DNA from: Halobacteriovorax sp.
GTDB taxonomy: Bacteria > Bdellovibrionota > Bacteriovoracia > Bacteriovoracales > Bacteriovoracaceae
Reading direction: 5' to 3'
Assembly: GCA_002720865.1 (NCBI GenBank)
Contig: PBIO01000014.1
Location: 929,793-993,792, forward strand
DNA length: 64,000 bases
The translations under genes were made by a program, and so were the position numbers. The stretch's first letter is position 1, and the number at the start of each line of letters is the position of its first letter. Under the pieces are notes generated by a model, which saw only the letters and a list, made by a program, of their open reading frames with translations, was not told the origin of the DNA and did no database searches. Shown piece after piece: positions 41,259-49,939 of this stretch.

Positions 41259-42639
41259 GCACATTATTGTTATTTCCATAATAGCAACTCTCTTTGTGTC
41301 CTGTGATAAACTCATTGTTGACTCTAGTAAGTCAGGTACAGAGAGTGCTCACTCTAAAGAAACTGTGAAGAGTTATTATACCTGCTCTATGCATCCTCAA
41401 ATACGAGAAGATAAGCCAGGTAAATGTCCCATCTGTCATATGAACCTTACTAAGGTTGAGATTGATGACTCAGAGGATATCGTAACTCAGGGAACTGTTA
41501 AAGCAGAGAAAGATCTATGGCAATGTGCGAACTTTCCTGATGTCACTAGTGAAAAAGAAGATGTGTGTCCTATCGACGGGACTCCGATGGTAAAAAAACC
41601 TAAAGAGAACAAAGCAGGAAAAGTAATCGCAAAAGTAAAACTTAGAAAGGCTCAATTAAGCCACTTTAAGCCTGATTATTTTCCAACAACATCTATGATG
41701 ATGAGTAAAAAGATTAGACTTCTTGGAACTATACTTCAATCTGAAGATAAAGAGAGCAATATTCCTGCTCGAATTGGTGGTCGAGTGGAAAAGGTATTCA
41801 TTAAGTCAACTGGAAGTTTTGTAAAAGTGGGAGAGCCTGTTTTAGATCTCTATAGTCCGAAGCTTATTAGTGCTGGTGAAGAATACTTAATTGCAAGAAA
41901 AACTTATTCAAAATCGAGATCTAAAGAATTTAAAGATATGTTAAATCAGAGTGAAGAAAGATTAAAACTTTGGGGGATCAAACCTGTTCAGTTTGAATCA
42001 TGGTTTAAGGAGGGGGAAGTTCCCAGAAAGATAACTATCTACTCACCGGCAACAGGAATTGTTAGGAAACGAAATGCTGTCGTTGGAAAGTACTTCAAAG
42101 AGGGGCAAAACTTTTTTGAACTTTCTGATCTTTCTGAAATTTGGGTTGAGATGGATGTATATGAGAATGATGCTGCTTTAGTTACCCTAGGTCAAAAAGT
42201 AAATATGAAATTTACGTCACTCCCAGGCGAGATTCTTGAGGGAGAGATTGATTTTGTTAATCCTGTATTGAATCCAATTTCACGAACCTTAAAAATTAGA
42301 ACAACAATTTCAAACGCTACAGGAAAGTTAAAACCAGGAATGGTTGCCGATGCGACTTTGGATATAACACTCGAAGGTCAGCCACTTGTTATTCCAAGAA
42401 CAGCGATTATTGATACGGGCAAAAGAAAAGTTGTCTGGATAAAATTATCAAATAAGCAGTTTCAGGCAAAAGAAATACATACTGGTCATGAGTCTGAAGG
42501 TTATGTTGAGGTTAAGCACGGCTTAATGGAAGGGGAAGAAGTTGTGATTGAAGGTAATTTTCTTCTTGACGCCCAAGCGCAACTCTTTGGTGGTTATGAG
42601 GACATGAAAGAACAAAAGTCTGGTGGACATAATCACTAA
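41251..42639 (+). CDS. cusB: CusB-type periplasmic adaptor with two metal-binding heads
   Basis: 462 residues from ATG 41251, which overlaps the TolC stop. Lipobox LFVSC is followed by the CPMHP-type domain YTCSMHPQIREDKPG and CPICHMNL (about 45-72). A second, related Cys block (WQCANFPDV and CPIDGTPM) follows. Then come the barrel-sandwich, hairpin and beta-barrel domains (GGRVEKVFIKSTGSFVKVGEPVLDLYSP, GMVADATLDI) and a His-rich end. It links the RND pump to TolC and passes Cu(I)/Ag(I). Confidence 0.9.
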   Translation: MNKHIIVISIIATLFVSCDKLIVDSSKSGTESAHSKETVKSYYTCSMHPQIREDKPGKCPICHMNLTKVEIDDSEDIVTQGTVKAEKDLWQCANFPDVTSEKEDVCPIDGTPMVKKPKENKAGKVIAKVKLRKAQLSHFKPDYFPTTSMMMSKKIRLLGTILQSEDKESNIPARIGGRVEKVFIKSTGSFVKVGEPVLDLYSPKLISAGEEYLIARKTYSKSRSKEFKDMLNQSEERLKLWGIKPVQFESWFKEGEVPRKITIYSPATGIVRKRNAVVGKYFKEGQNFFELSDLSEIWVEMDVYENDAALVTLGQKVNMKFTSLPGEILEGEIDFVNPVLNPISRTLKIRTTISNATGKLKPGMVADATLDITLEGQPLVIPRTAIIDTGKRKVVWIKLSNKQFQAKEIHTGHESEGYVEVKHGLMEGEEVVIEGNFLLDAQAQLFGGYEDMKEQKSGGHNH

Positions 42640-42651
42640 ACGAGGCGTTAT

Positions 42652-45600
42652 ATGATTCAAAAATTAATAGAAGCATCCATTCGAAATAGAGTTCTCGTTG
42701 TTATTTTGTTTGTTTTAATTGCACTATTGGCCGTCTTTAGCCTAAAGACAGCCAGAATTGATGCAATACCAGATATCGGAGAAAACCAACAGATAGTCTT
42801 CACTGAATGGCCGGGACGTTCTCCAAAAGATATAGAAGAACAGGTCACCTATCCCATGAGTATTCTTCTTCAAGGAATACCTGGAGTAAAAAATATTCGT
42901 GGCATTTCAGCTTTTGGGTTTTCTACAATATACGTTATTTTTAAAGATGATATTGATTTTTATTGGAGTCGTTCTCGAGTTCTAGAGAAGTTATCTACAG
43001 CTGGGAGTGCTCTTCCTGCTGGCGTGGTTCCTCAGATGGGACCTGATGCTACAGGGCTAGGACAAATATTTTGGTACACCGTCGAAAATGATGAGAATAG
43101 TATTAAGCCTAAGTCTCTTGCTGAACTTAGATCGATTCAAGATTTTTATGTCAGGTATTTACTGCAGGGAGTAGATGGTGTCAGTGAAGTTGCCAGTGTT
43201 GGTGGTTTTGTAAAAGAATATCAAATTGACGTCGATCCTAAAAAGCTTTTTGCTTATAACATTCATTTTAACAAATTAATAAAATCAATTCAAAATAGTA
43301 ACATCGATGTTGGTGCTGAAGTTGTTGAGGATGGGGATAGGGAATTTATAGTTCGTGGGAAAGGCTTTTTTAAATCCCTTTCGGATATTGAGAATGTTGT
43401 TTTAGCAATCAAAAACAAGACACCTATTCGGGTGAAAGATGTCGCAACAGTTGGCTTTGGTCCAGGGTTTAGAAGAGGAGCTCTCGATAAAAATGGGAGT
43501 GAAGCCGTAGGCGGTGTTGTTACTATGAGATTCGGAGAGAATCCCAAACAAGTAATCGATAAAGTAAAAGAAAGACTAAAGGTTATAGAAAGAGGGCTGC
43601 CTAAAGGAGTAAAGGTCGTTTCATTTTATGATAGGACTGAATTGATTGAAAATACTATTGGCACAGTATACTCGGCCTTAAGTGAAGAGATCATCATTAC
43701 CGTATTTGTTATTCTTCTATTCTTACTACATTTTCAATCTTCTATTCTTGTTACTCTTACTCTTCCATTTGGCGTCGGAATTAGTTTTATCTTAATGAAG
43801 TTGATTGGCGTTGATTCCAACGTGATGAGCTTGTCAGGTATGGTGATCGCGATTGGATCGATGGTAGATATGGGAATAATTATGACTGAGAATATTTATT
43901 CTCATTTATCTGAAAAACCTAATGTTTCGAAAAAAGAACGAATTGAAATCATCATTAAATCGGCCAGGGAAGTTGGACCGGCAATTTTAACAGCAGTTAT
44001 GACGACGATCGTTACTTTCTTGCCTGTTTTTGGGCTAGAGGGGAGCGAAGGGAAGCTTTTTGGTCCTTTAGCTTGGGCTAAGACATTAGCAATGTTTGGT
44101 TCTGTTGTCGTTGCTATTGTTCTTGTACCTGCACTTTCTGTTTTCTTACTGAAAGGAAAACTAAAACCAATTGAAAATAATAAAGTTAGTTTCTTAATTA
44201 TTAAAAGTTATCGTCCAGCTTTAAATTGGGTATTGAAAAACAGAAAGAAGTTTTTGATTGCTCCGACTATTTTACTGATATTAGGAGCTTTTGCATTATC
44301 TAATCTAGGTAAGGAGTTTATGCCTTCTTTAAATGAAGGTGATATCCTCTATATGCCTACAACTACGCCAGATATTAGCATGACTAAAGCAAGAGAGCTT
44401 TTAGCCTATACTGATAAAGTCCTTAAAGAGCATCCTCTAGTTGAATACTCGGTAGGTAAATTAGGTAGAGCAAACACAGCAATCGATCCAGCACCAGTTG
44501 CGATGTTTGAAACTGTAATTAAACTTATCCCGAAAGAAAAATGGCCTAAAGGGAAGACTATTTATGAGATTATGCAAGATCTAGATCAGGCGGTCCAAGT
44601 TCCAGGACTAGTGAATTCTTGGGATTTTCCGATACAGACAAGAATTGGGATGATTTCTACCGGCATAAAAACACAAATTGGAATCAAGATATTTGGAAGC
44701 GATCTTAAAGAACTTGAGAGTTTAGCTGGAAAAATAGGGAAGGAAGTAGAAAAAATCAAAGGAGCTTATGGGGTTTACGCCGAGCAAATTACTGGTAAGC
44801 CATATATTGAGTTTGATATTGATCGAATTGCAGCATCTAGGTACGGCATCAATACAGGTACGGTTAATAAAATACTTCAAACTGCCGTGGGTGGAATGCC
44901 TATTGGGCAGTTTTACGATGGAAGAGAGCGCTATCCAATTAGAGTAAGATATAAAAAGGAATTAAGAGACCGAATAGACGAATTGAAAAAAGTTTTAGTT
45001 CCTAGCCCATTGGGACAACATATTCCTCTAGAACAATTAGCTCATATAAAAGTTGTTACTGGGCCTGCAGCGATTCAATCGGAAAATGGTTTACTTCGAT
45101 CGGTCGTATTATTAAATGTAAAGGGGCGAGATCTAATCGGCTTCGTAGAGGAAGCGAAGAAGCATATTGGTAAAACAGTAGAATTGCCAAAAGGATACTC
45201 CATTGTTTGGGCTGGTCAATATGAAAACCAAGTAAGAGCGACCAACAGATTAAAAATGCTTGTTCCAATCGCTCTGATTATTAATCTCGTGATTATTTTT
45301 CTCGGAATTAAGAATTTAAGAAATTCGGCAATTATTTTTAGTGCCGTTCCAATTGCAATGGCAGGTGGCCTAATTCTTCTTTGGATTGGTGGGTTTAATA
45401 CTTCGGTCGCCGTTTGGGTTGGTTTTATCGCACTTTTTGGAATTGCTGTTGATGATGGTGTTGTAATGATGACTTACCTTCAAGAGTCTATAAAAAAACA
45501 CACACCAAAGAACTGGGAAGAATTGAAGGGGTGTATCGTTGAAGCAGGATCAAGAAGAATAAGACCTCTAGTGATGACAACAACTACAACTGTTGTTGCA

Positions 45601-45768
45601 CTCGTCCCCGTTATGTGGGCAACTACGACAGGTAGCGAAGTAATGAAGCCGATGGCCATTCCAACACTTGGTGGAATGTTAGTTGAATTAATCACATTAT
45701 TTATAGTTCCTGTAACCTTTAGCTATTTTGAACAAAGACGAATTGAACAAGGAGAAAGTCATGCTTGA
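42652..45768 (+). CDS. cusA: CusA-type Cu(I)/Ag(I) RND pump
   Basis: 1038 residues with twelve membrane helices and two large periplasmic loops. The helix-4 motif IAIGSMVDMGIIMTEN (about 398-413) is that of the monovalent (Cu/Ag, HME4) subgroup, whereas the other pump in this window (58769) has the divalent type. ARIDAIPDIGENQQIVFTEW near residue 33-52 is family-typical. It uses the proton gradient to push copper from periplasm or cytoplasm through the duct. The stop overlaps the next gene's start by 8 bases. Confidence 0.93.
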   Translation: MIQKLIEASIRNRVLVVILFVLIALLAVFSLKTARIDAIPDIGENQQIVFTEWPGRSPKDIEEQVTYPMSILLQGIPGVKNIRGISAFGFSTIYVIFKDDIDFYWSRSRVLEKLSTAGSALPAGVVPQMGPDATGLGQIFWYTVENDENSIKPKSLAELRSIQDFYVRYLLQGVDGVSEVASVGGFVKEYQIDVDPKKLFAYNIHFNKLIKSIQNSNIDVGAEVVEDGDREFIVRGKGFFKSLSDIENVVLAIKNKTPIRVKDVATVGFGPGFRRGALDKNGSEAVGGVVTMRFGENPKQVIDKVKERLKVIERGLPKGVKVVSFYDRTELIENTIGTVYSALSEEIIITVFVILLFLLHFQSSILVTLTLPFGVGISFILMKLIGVDSNVMSLSGMVIAIGSMVDMGIIMTENIYSHLSEKPNVSKKERIEIIIKSAREVGPAILTAVMTTIVTFLPVFGLEGSEGKLFGPLAWAKTLAMFGSVVVAIVLVPALSVFLLKGKLKPIENNKVSFLIIKSYRPALNWVLKNRKKFLIAPTILLILGAFALSNLGKEFMPSLNEGDILYMPTTTPDISMTKARELLAYTDKVLKEHPLVEYSVGKLGRANTAIDPAPVAMFETVIKLIPKEKWPKGKTIYEIMQDLDQAVQVPGLVNSWDFPIQTRIGMISTGIKTQIGIKIFGSDLKELESLAGKIGKEVEKIKGAYGVYAEQITGKPYIEFDIDRIAASRYGINTGTVNKILQTAVGGMPIGQFYDGRERYPIRVRYKKELRDRIDELKKVLVPSPLGQHIPLEQLAHIKVVTGPAAIQSENGLLRSVVLLNVKGRDLIGFVEEAKKHIGKTVELPKGYSIVWAGQYENQVRATNRLKMLVPIALIINLVIIFLGIKNLRNSAIIFSAVPIAMAGGLILLWIGGFNTSVAVWVGFIALFGIAVDDGVVMMTYLQESIKKHTPKNWEELKGCIVEAGSRRIRPLVMTTTTTVVALVPVMWATTTGSEVMKPMAIPTLGGMLVELITLFIVPVTFSYFEQRRIEQGESHA

Positions 45769-46105
45769 AAAATTATTTATTCTCAGTATCCCTTTTATAT
45801 TAGCTTCGTGTGCTTCTACCAACCACAAGTATATGCGGGGATCAGTTGCTATGAAATTAGATAAGAAGACTGCACATGTTTGTCTTGGTGATAATGAAGT
45901 TAAAAATGGAGATAAAATATTGTTTTACTACAATGATTGTGAACAAATTGACCCAGAAGTGGGAGGTCTAAAAGGTTTGTGTACTCTAAAGGAGCTGGGA
46001 ACAGGAGAAGTCACAAAAGTTCATAATAGCCACTACTCAACAGTGAAAACTGATGGTTCGTTTAGCTTTAAGGAAGGAACCCTAGTTCAAAGAGAGAAAC
46101 TGTAA
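45761..46105 (+). CDS. Small lipoprotein of the MRGSVA family (copy 2 of 3)
   Basis: 114 residues from ATG 45761 (site AAGGAGAAAG) inside the end of cusA. Lipobox LASC is followed by YMRGSVAMKLDKKTAHVCLG, DNEVKNGDKI, two Cys, and the ending HNSHYSTVKTDGSFSFKEGTLV. It is nearer to the copy at 51442 than to that at 294. In all three the order is lipobox, MRGSVA, VCLG, HYS-VKT. Coupling with the Cus pump makes a role in copper handling likely. Confidence 0.78.
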   Translation: MLEKLFILSIPFILASCASTNHKYMRGSVAMKLDKKTAHVCLGDNEVKNGDKILFYYNDCEQIDPEVGGLKGLCTLKELGTGEVTKVHNSHYSTVKTDGSFSFKEGTLVQREKL

Positions 46106-46791
46106 TGGATAAGACAGATGAATGTTGTAAATCAGGATGCGAAGGCTGTCCCTGGAATTATAAACCAAATGAAAGAGAAAACATAAAAAAGGAGAATATT
46201 ATGTGCCCTAAATGTGAAAAAAAAGTGTCGTTTAAAAAATCGCTACTTGCTCTATTCTTAGTGATGGTAGCAGTTTGGAGCCTGGATAGCTTTGCTTCTG
46301 GAAATATGGATCATTCCAAGATGGATCATAGTAAAATGGATCACTCAAAAATGAAAAAAGATAGTAAGCGCAAACAGCTTACTGAAGGTGCAAAAAAATC
46401 CGTTATAAATGTTCTTCAGGCGAACGAGGAACTTCATAATTCTTTTTTTAAATATGATGGTAAAAAAGTGGAAGAAGCAGCCCAAAAATTGAAAAGTGCG
46501 ATTGATAGAATTAATGATTCCGAATTAACGAAACTGTTGAAATTTTCTAAGACAAAGTTGGCAGATATTAAAGCTTCCAGTTCAAGAGATGATAATAATC
46601 AAAATTACCATTTAGTATCAATGGCATTAATTCATATAGTAAATACATATGATGTTGGGTCAAAATACAATGCATACTCTTGCCCTATGGTTAAAAAGAA
46701 ATGGGTTCAAAATAGTAAGAAAATGGCAAAAGTCCATAATCCATATGCACCAAATATGCCTCACTGTGGTTCAAAAGACAGTAATCATTAA
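46105..46791 (+). CDS. DUF3347-type copper-site protein with optional Cys-rich leader
   Basis: 228 residues from ATG 46105, which overlaps the previous stop (TAATG). The first 32 residues (CCKSGCEGCPWNYKPNE) match the oxidoreductase-like CCxxGCxxCxW motif. A strong site (AAAAAAGGAGAATATT) then precedes ATG 46201, which starts MCPKCEKKV, a signal-like helix and a triple MDHSK repeat. The DUF3347 domain (about 90-228) carries SCPMVKKKWVQNS and NPYAPNMPHCG, the Cu-binding ending often fused to or paired with CusB. Two start sites may give a long cytoplasmic and a short exported form. Confidence 0.78.
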   Translation: MDKTDECCKSGCEGCPWNYKPNERENIKKENIMCPKCEKKVSFKKSLLALFLVMVAVWSLDSFASGNMDHSKMDHSKMDHSKMKKDSKRKQLTEGAKKSVINVLQANEELHNSFFKYDGKKVEEAAQKLKSAIDRINDSELTKLLKFSKTKLADIKASSSRDDNNQNYHLVSMALIHIVNTYDVGSKYNAYSCPMVKKKWVQNSKKMAKVHNPYAPNMPHCGSKDSNH

Positions 46792-46802
46792 TAATGGAGT
46801 AT

Positions 46803-47195
46803 ATGATGACTAAAACAAATCTAGTTAAATCCTTAGTGCTGACTTGTTTTGCTTTACTAATTTCGTTCAGCCTTTATGCAAAGAGTAGTGTTGACAACTT
46901 TATTCAGGTGACCGAAATGAACAAAGTTTGCATGGTAAATGATTTTTATAATCCAATGGCAGACTTTAGTAAATTTATGGTTCAGGTAGAGAAAAAGAAA
47001 TACTATGGCTGCTGTGCAATGTGTAAAGATAAATTACAAAAAAGTATTAAACACAGAGTAGCTAAAGACCCTTACACTTACGAAAAAATTACTAAATCAG
47101 ATGCTTTCATAGTTGCTGACAAAGCAGACAATGGAAAAACCTTTTACTTCAAAAATAAAGAAAATTTTGTTAAATGGGTTAAGTTTAAATTTTGA
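46803..47195 (+). CDS. Secreted YHS/TRASH-like metal-binding protein
   Basis: 130 residues from ATG 46803, behind TGGAG; ATG 46794 overlaps that site. The signal peptide ends at SLYAKS. The mature part has YYGCCAMCKDKLQKSI (about 71-86) with the CCxxC cluster and FYFKNKENFVKWVKFKF at the end, the strand-helix pattern of YHS/TRASH metal domains. It is the last gene of the Cus operon and ends before a clear terminator. Confidence 0.75.
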   Translation: MMTKTNLVKSLVLTCFALLISFSLYAKSSVDNFIQVTEMNKVCMVNDFYNPMADFSKFMVQVEKKKYYGCCAMCKDKLQKSIKHRVAKDPYTYEKITKSDAFIVADKADNGKTFYFKNKENFVKWVKFKF

Positions 47196-47206
47196 TTAAT
47201 AATACT

Positions 47207-47230
47207 GGCAGGTATCATTTTCAACCTGCC
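47207..47230 (+). terminator. Terminator of the Cus operon
   Basis: GGCAGGT (47207-47213) and ACCTGCC (47224-47230) form a perfect 7-base stem with a 10-base loop, followed by GGTAATATTTTGTTT. It lies between the operon end and the converging HMA-MauE gene. Confidence 0.7.
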
Positions 47231-47321
47231 GGTAATATTTTGTTTAAATATAGTTTAAACATTATGGCGCTCTATATAGGGAACTGCTTCTTAATGACTA
47301 AAGCGTTGCTTTCATTTGGCT

Positions 47322-48050
47322 TCACATGGTAATCATTAAAAGGGCCATCGCTATCATTGATACATTTTCTACAATCGTTACTTTTGTCATTGGCAAATTA
47401 AATATTGTACCAAGGCAAGCGCACTGTATCTGACTTTTCTTTTTTACAGCTTTATATACACCCACGGATGATATGCTCAATAGAAGTAAAACTAAAAAAT
47501 TGAGAATTATCGATCTCGGGTAAAATAAGTATCCAATACCTGCTAATGCTTCAAATGAGGCATAGATATAACCATATCCTCTGAATTTTGAAGCGATAGG
47601 GTCATATGTTTGAAACGCATCAGCAAATCCCTCAATGTTTAGTAATTTAAAAAAGGAGAAAATTAAAAAGAAGCCTGCCATATAGTGAGACATTAAACTT
47701 AAGTAGGTATAGTCTGAAGTATGGATTGCTACCATTGTTACAGTTCCAGTTAAATAGCTAATTACTAATATTAACGGAAATAATTTTTTTACGAGACTTT
47801 CATTTTTCGTTAGTTTTTCAAGTTTTGGGTTTGTTATATTTGAAACGGTGTATTTGCTGAGGTCATTTTCTTTAAATAAATGATTTAACTCACGCGACTG
47901 AATTGTCTTTCTAGAGCTGATCTTTAACCTATCAGGGTTTCTAAAAAATTTAACAGAGTTAAGATCTTCTAATTTTGATAACCCGTCTTCAATTTGTTTA
48001 ATACAACTACCACAAGTTATTCCCTTTACGAGAAACATGCTATTTTCCAT
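47322..48050 (-). CDS. HMA domain fused to MauE/DoxX-like membrane protein
   Basis: 242 residues. The N-terminal HMA domain has VKGITCGSCIKQIEDGL (about 8-24) with CxxC. After a linker come about five membrane segments; YASFEALAGIGYLF and QIQCACLGTIFNLPM (about 208-222) are the MauE family blocks, with a Cys pair likely redox-active. The fusion suggests transfer of metal or electrons between cytoplasm and periplasm. CsoR-type box 6 lies 41 bases before its start. Confidence 0.82.
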   Translation of the reverse strand: MENSMFLVKGITCGSCIKQIEDGLSKLEDLNSVKFFRNPDRLKISSRKTIQSRELNHLFKENDLSKYTVSNITNPKLEKLTKNESLVKKLFPLILVISYLTGTVTMVAIHTSDYTYLSLMSHYMAGFFLIFSFFKLLNIEGFADAFQTYDPIASKFRGYGYIYASFEALAGIGYLFYPRSIILNFLVLLLLSISSVGVYKAVKKKSQIQCACLGTIFNLPMTKVTIVENVSMIAMALLMITM

Positions 48051-48090
48051 TTTAAACCTTCCTTAAATGATAACTTATCTTTTATTTCAT

Positions 48091-48107
48091 ATACCCCATG
48101 GGGGTAT
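48091..48107. promoter_or_regulatory. CsoR-type operator 6
   Basis: ATACCCCATGGGGGTAT, a near-perfect palindrome 41 bases before the HMA-MauE gene (reverse strand) and 166 bases before the YiiX-like gene. The rest of the 48051-48272 gap shows nothing else. Confidence 0.83.
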
Positions 48108-48272
48108 TTTGATCAATAGTTTATATGTTAAGTTTTTAAATCTTCCGTCACTTCTAAACATAAGACGAAGCCATGGAAACCCTATACAAGTGATTGAGAT
48201 TAAAGAGTTGTTGCGCTGTGTAATTTTTACGCTTTTGTATCTTGTAAGTGCGTATTGTGAGATATTGAGTCT

Positions 48273-49799
48273 ATGAGATCCGTAATGTGTGCACTTATCT
48301 TTAGCCTACTTATTAGTTCTAACTTGTATGCTAGTGATATTTCAACAATCGAAGTGAAAGTTAAAAGACTTCAAAAAGAACAAGATTCTGGTGTGGCAGA
48401 TATTTTTTTTTCATTGTCGAAAGAGTTCCAAGCTGTTTCGAGAAAATTTCATAAGTCGGTAGAGAAAGATATATCAAATAATACAAATCTAACTGGGGAT
48501 CAATTAACATCCCTACACAGGCTAGTTTCTAGCTATATTACGTTGAGTTATCAAATATTTAAGAAATCAGAAAGTACCCATAACTTAGAAACGAAAACCC
48601 TACTTCGATTTGAGATTCTTCGTCTCGCAGGAAATACATACTTACCTTTATTCTTTAAGAAAAAGTTAAGGCTGCTACTTAATGCTGAGGACATGGCCTT
48701 TAATATATCTAAAGAAGAGCTAAGAAAGCATTTATTAGTAATATTATCTTCTTCGGAAATTGATAAGAATAAGGCCTTGCTTGAGAAATTAAAAAAAGTG
48801 CTTCCAGAGTATGATTATAGAAAAATTGATAACCATATTGTTACTAAAAAATTAAATGTGCATAGGTATTTTTCTAATCTTCGTAGGATAATTGAAAGAA
48901 CTAAGTTTTCAGACTTTGGTGCCAGATCGACCCAATTCTTGGTCCACCATTTGAGTGGAGCATTTGGAAATAGTGCAGGTGCAATTAAATGGCGAAAAGG
49001 ATATCTTTATAACAATGAAAAAATCATTAAGGAGTTACGAGATAACTTGAAACCTCTTGATATCATAACTGAAAAAGCAGGTTTTGCTTTGACTGATACT
49101 TTTATCCCAGGGCACTTTGGTCATAATGCAATTTGGCTCGGAGGCAAAGATGAACTTATAAAACTGGGATTGTGGGATAATCTTATTCCTGATCATATAA
49201 AAAAGGGGATTGAAGAAGGTAAGCAAATCATTGAAACAGACCGAAGCGGAACACACTTAAAATCTCTTGAAGATTTTATGAATGTAGATGATTTCGCTAT
49301 ATTAAGACTAGGCGATAAAACTCTCGGGAAAAAACTATTTGAAAATGTTTACAAGGTAGCATTTTCACAACTCGGAAAAACGTATGATTTCAATTTTGAC
49401 GTCGAGACAACAGATAAATTGGTTTGTTCTGAACTTTTATATCAGAGTTTTGGAATGATAAATTGGCCGACGAGGAAATACCTTGGAAGAACCACTATTT
49501 CACCGGACAATATTGGCTCATTACTATTTTATGAAGACTCACCCTTAGAGCTAGTACAGTACTTTTCAGGGAGCCCACAGGGTTATATATCGAAAACTTT
49601 TGATGACCTTGCATCAGACATAGGGTTATTAAAAAAAGGCGAGAAGTTCTTTGAGAAGATTGAAACTTGTAAAGTTAGAAAAATAAAAAAGCCAGGACCT
49701 AGAAGAAGAGGTTCCCGTAGTTCAGACTTTATAAATGTTAAATCTTGTAAAAAGAATCTGAGAAACCTTCGTTACACTGAGAGAGAAATAGTACATTAA
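48273..49799 (+). CDS. YiiX/NlpC-P60-like secreted enzyme (copy 1)
   Basis: 508 residues with a signal peptide (ending NLYAS). A helical N-terminal half (about 30-230) precedes a papain-like domain of the YiiX type. AGFALTDTFIPGHFGHNAIWLG (about 270-291) and KLVCSELLYQSFG (about 386-398) carry His and Cys of the likely active pair, and PLELVQYF follows. Such enzymes act on lipids or acylated molecules. The C-terminal basic tail is rich in Arg/Lys. The paralogue at 56461 keeps all these motifs. The role next to copper genes is unknown. Confidence 0.75.
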   Translation: MRSVMCALIFSLLISSNLYASDISTIEVKVKRLQKEQDSGVADIFFSLSKEFQAVSRKFHKSVEKDISNNTNLTGDQLTSLHRLVSSYITLSYQIFKKSESTHNLETKTLLRFEILRLAGNTYLPLFFKKKLRLLLNAEDMAFNISKEELRKHLLVILSSSEIDKNKALLEKLKKVLPEYDYRKIDNHIVTKKLNVHRYFSNLRRIIERTKFSDFGARSTQFLVHHLSGAFGNSAGAIKWRKGYLYNNEKIIKELRDNLKPLDIITEKAGFALTDTFIPGHFGHNAIWLGGKDELIKLGLWDNLIPDHIKKGIEEGKQIIETDRSGTHLKSLEDFMNVDDFAILRLGDKTLGKKLFENVYKVAFSQLGKTYDFNFDVETTDKLVCSELLYQSFGMINWPTRKYLGRTTISPDNIGSLLFYEDSPLELVQYFSGSPQGYISKTFDDLASDIGLLKKGEKFFEKIETCKVRKIKKPGPRRRGSRSSDFINVKSCKKNLRNLRYTEREIVH

Positions 49800-49881
49800 G
49801 AAGACTTTATGTAGTTGACTGCTCTACTCTGTACTGTAGATAGGTAAAATCTTCTGCAAATTCAATAATCCATTTTCTGCT

Positions 49882-49898
49882 ATACCCCGTATCCGTAT
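49882..49898. promoter_or_regulatory. Weak CsoR-type site before subtilase
   Basis: ATACCCCGTATCCGTAT keeps the left arm and outer GTAT but not the G-run of the right arm, like the site at 25340. It lies 41 bases before the subtilase gene. Confidence 0.35.
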
Positions 49899-49939
49899 AT
49901 TCCGAAGAGAAAGTATATCTAGTAATCAGGAGGATTATT

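Noticed and set aside
48067-48276. 69-codon open frame on the plus strand
   Set aside because: It contains CsoR-type box 6 and has no ribosome site; it ends over the start of the YiiX-like gene.
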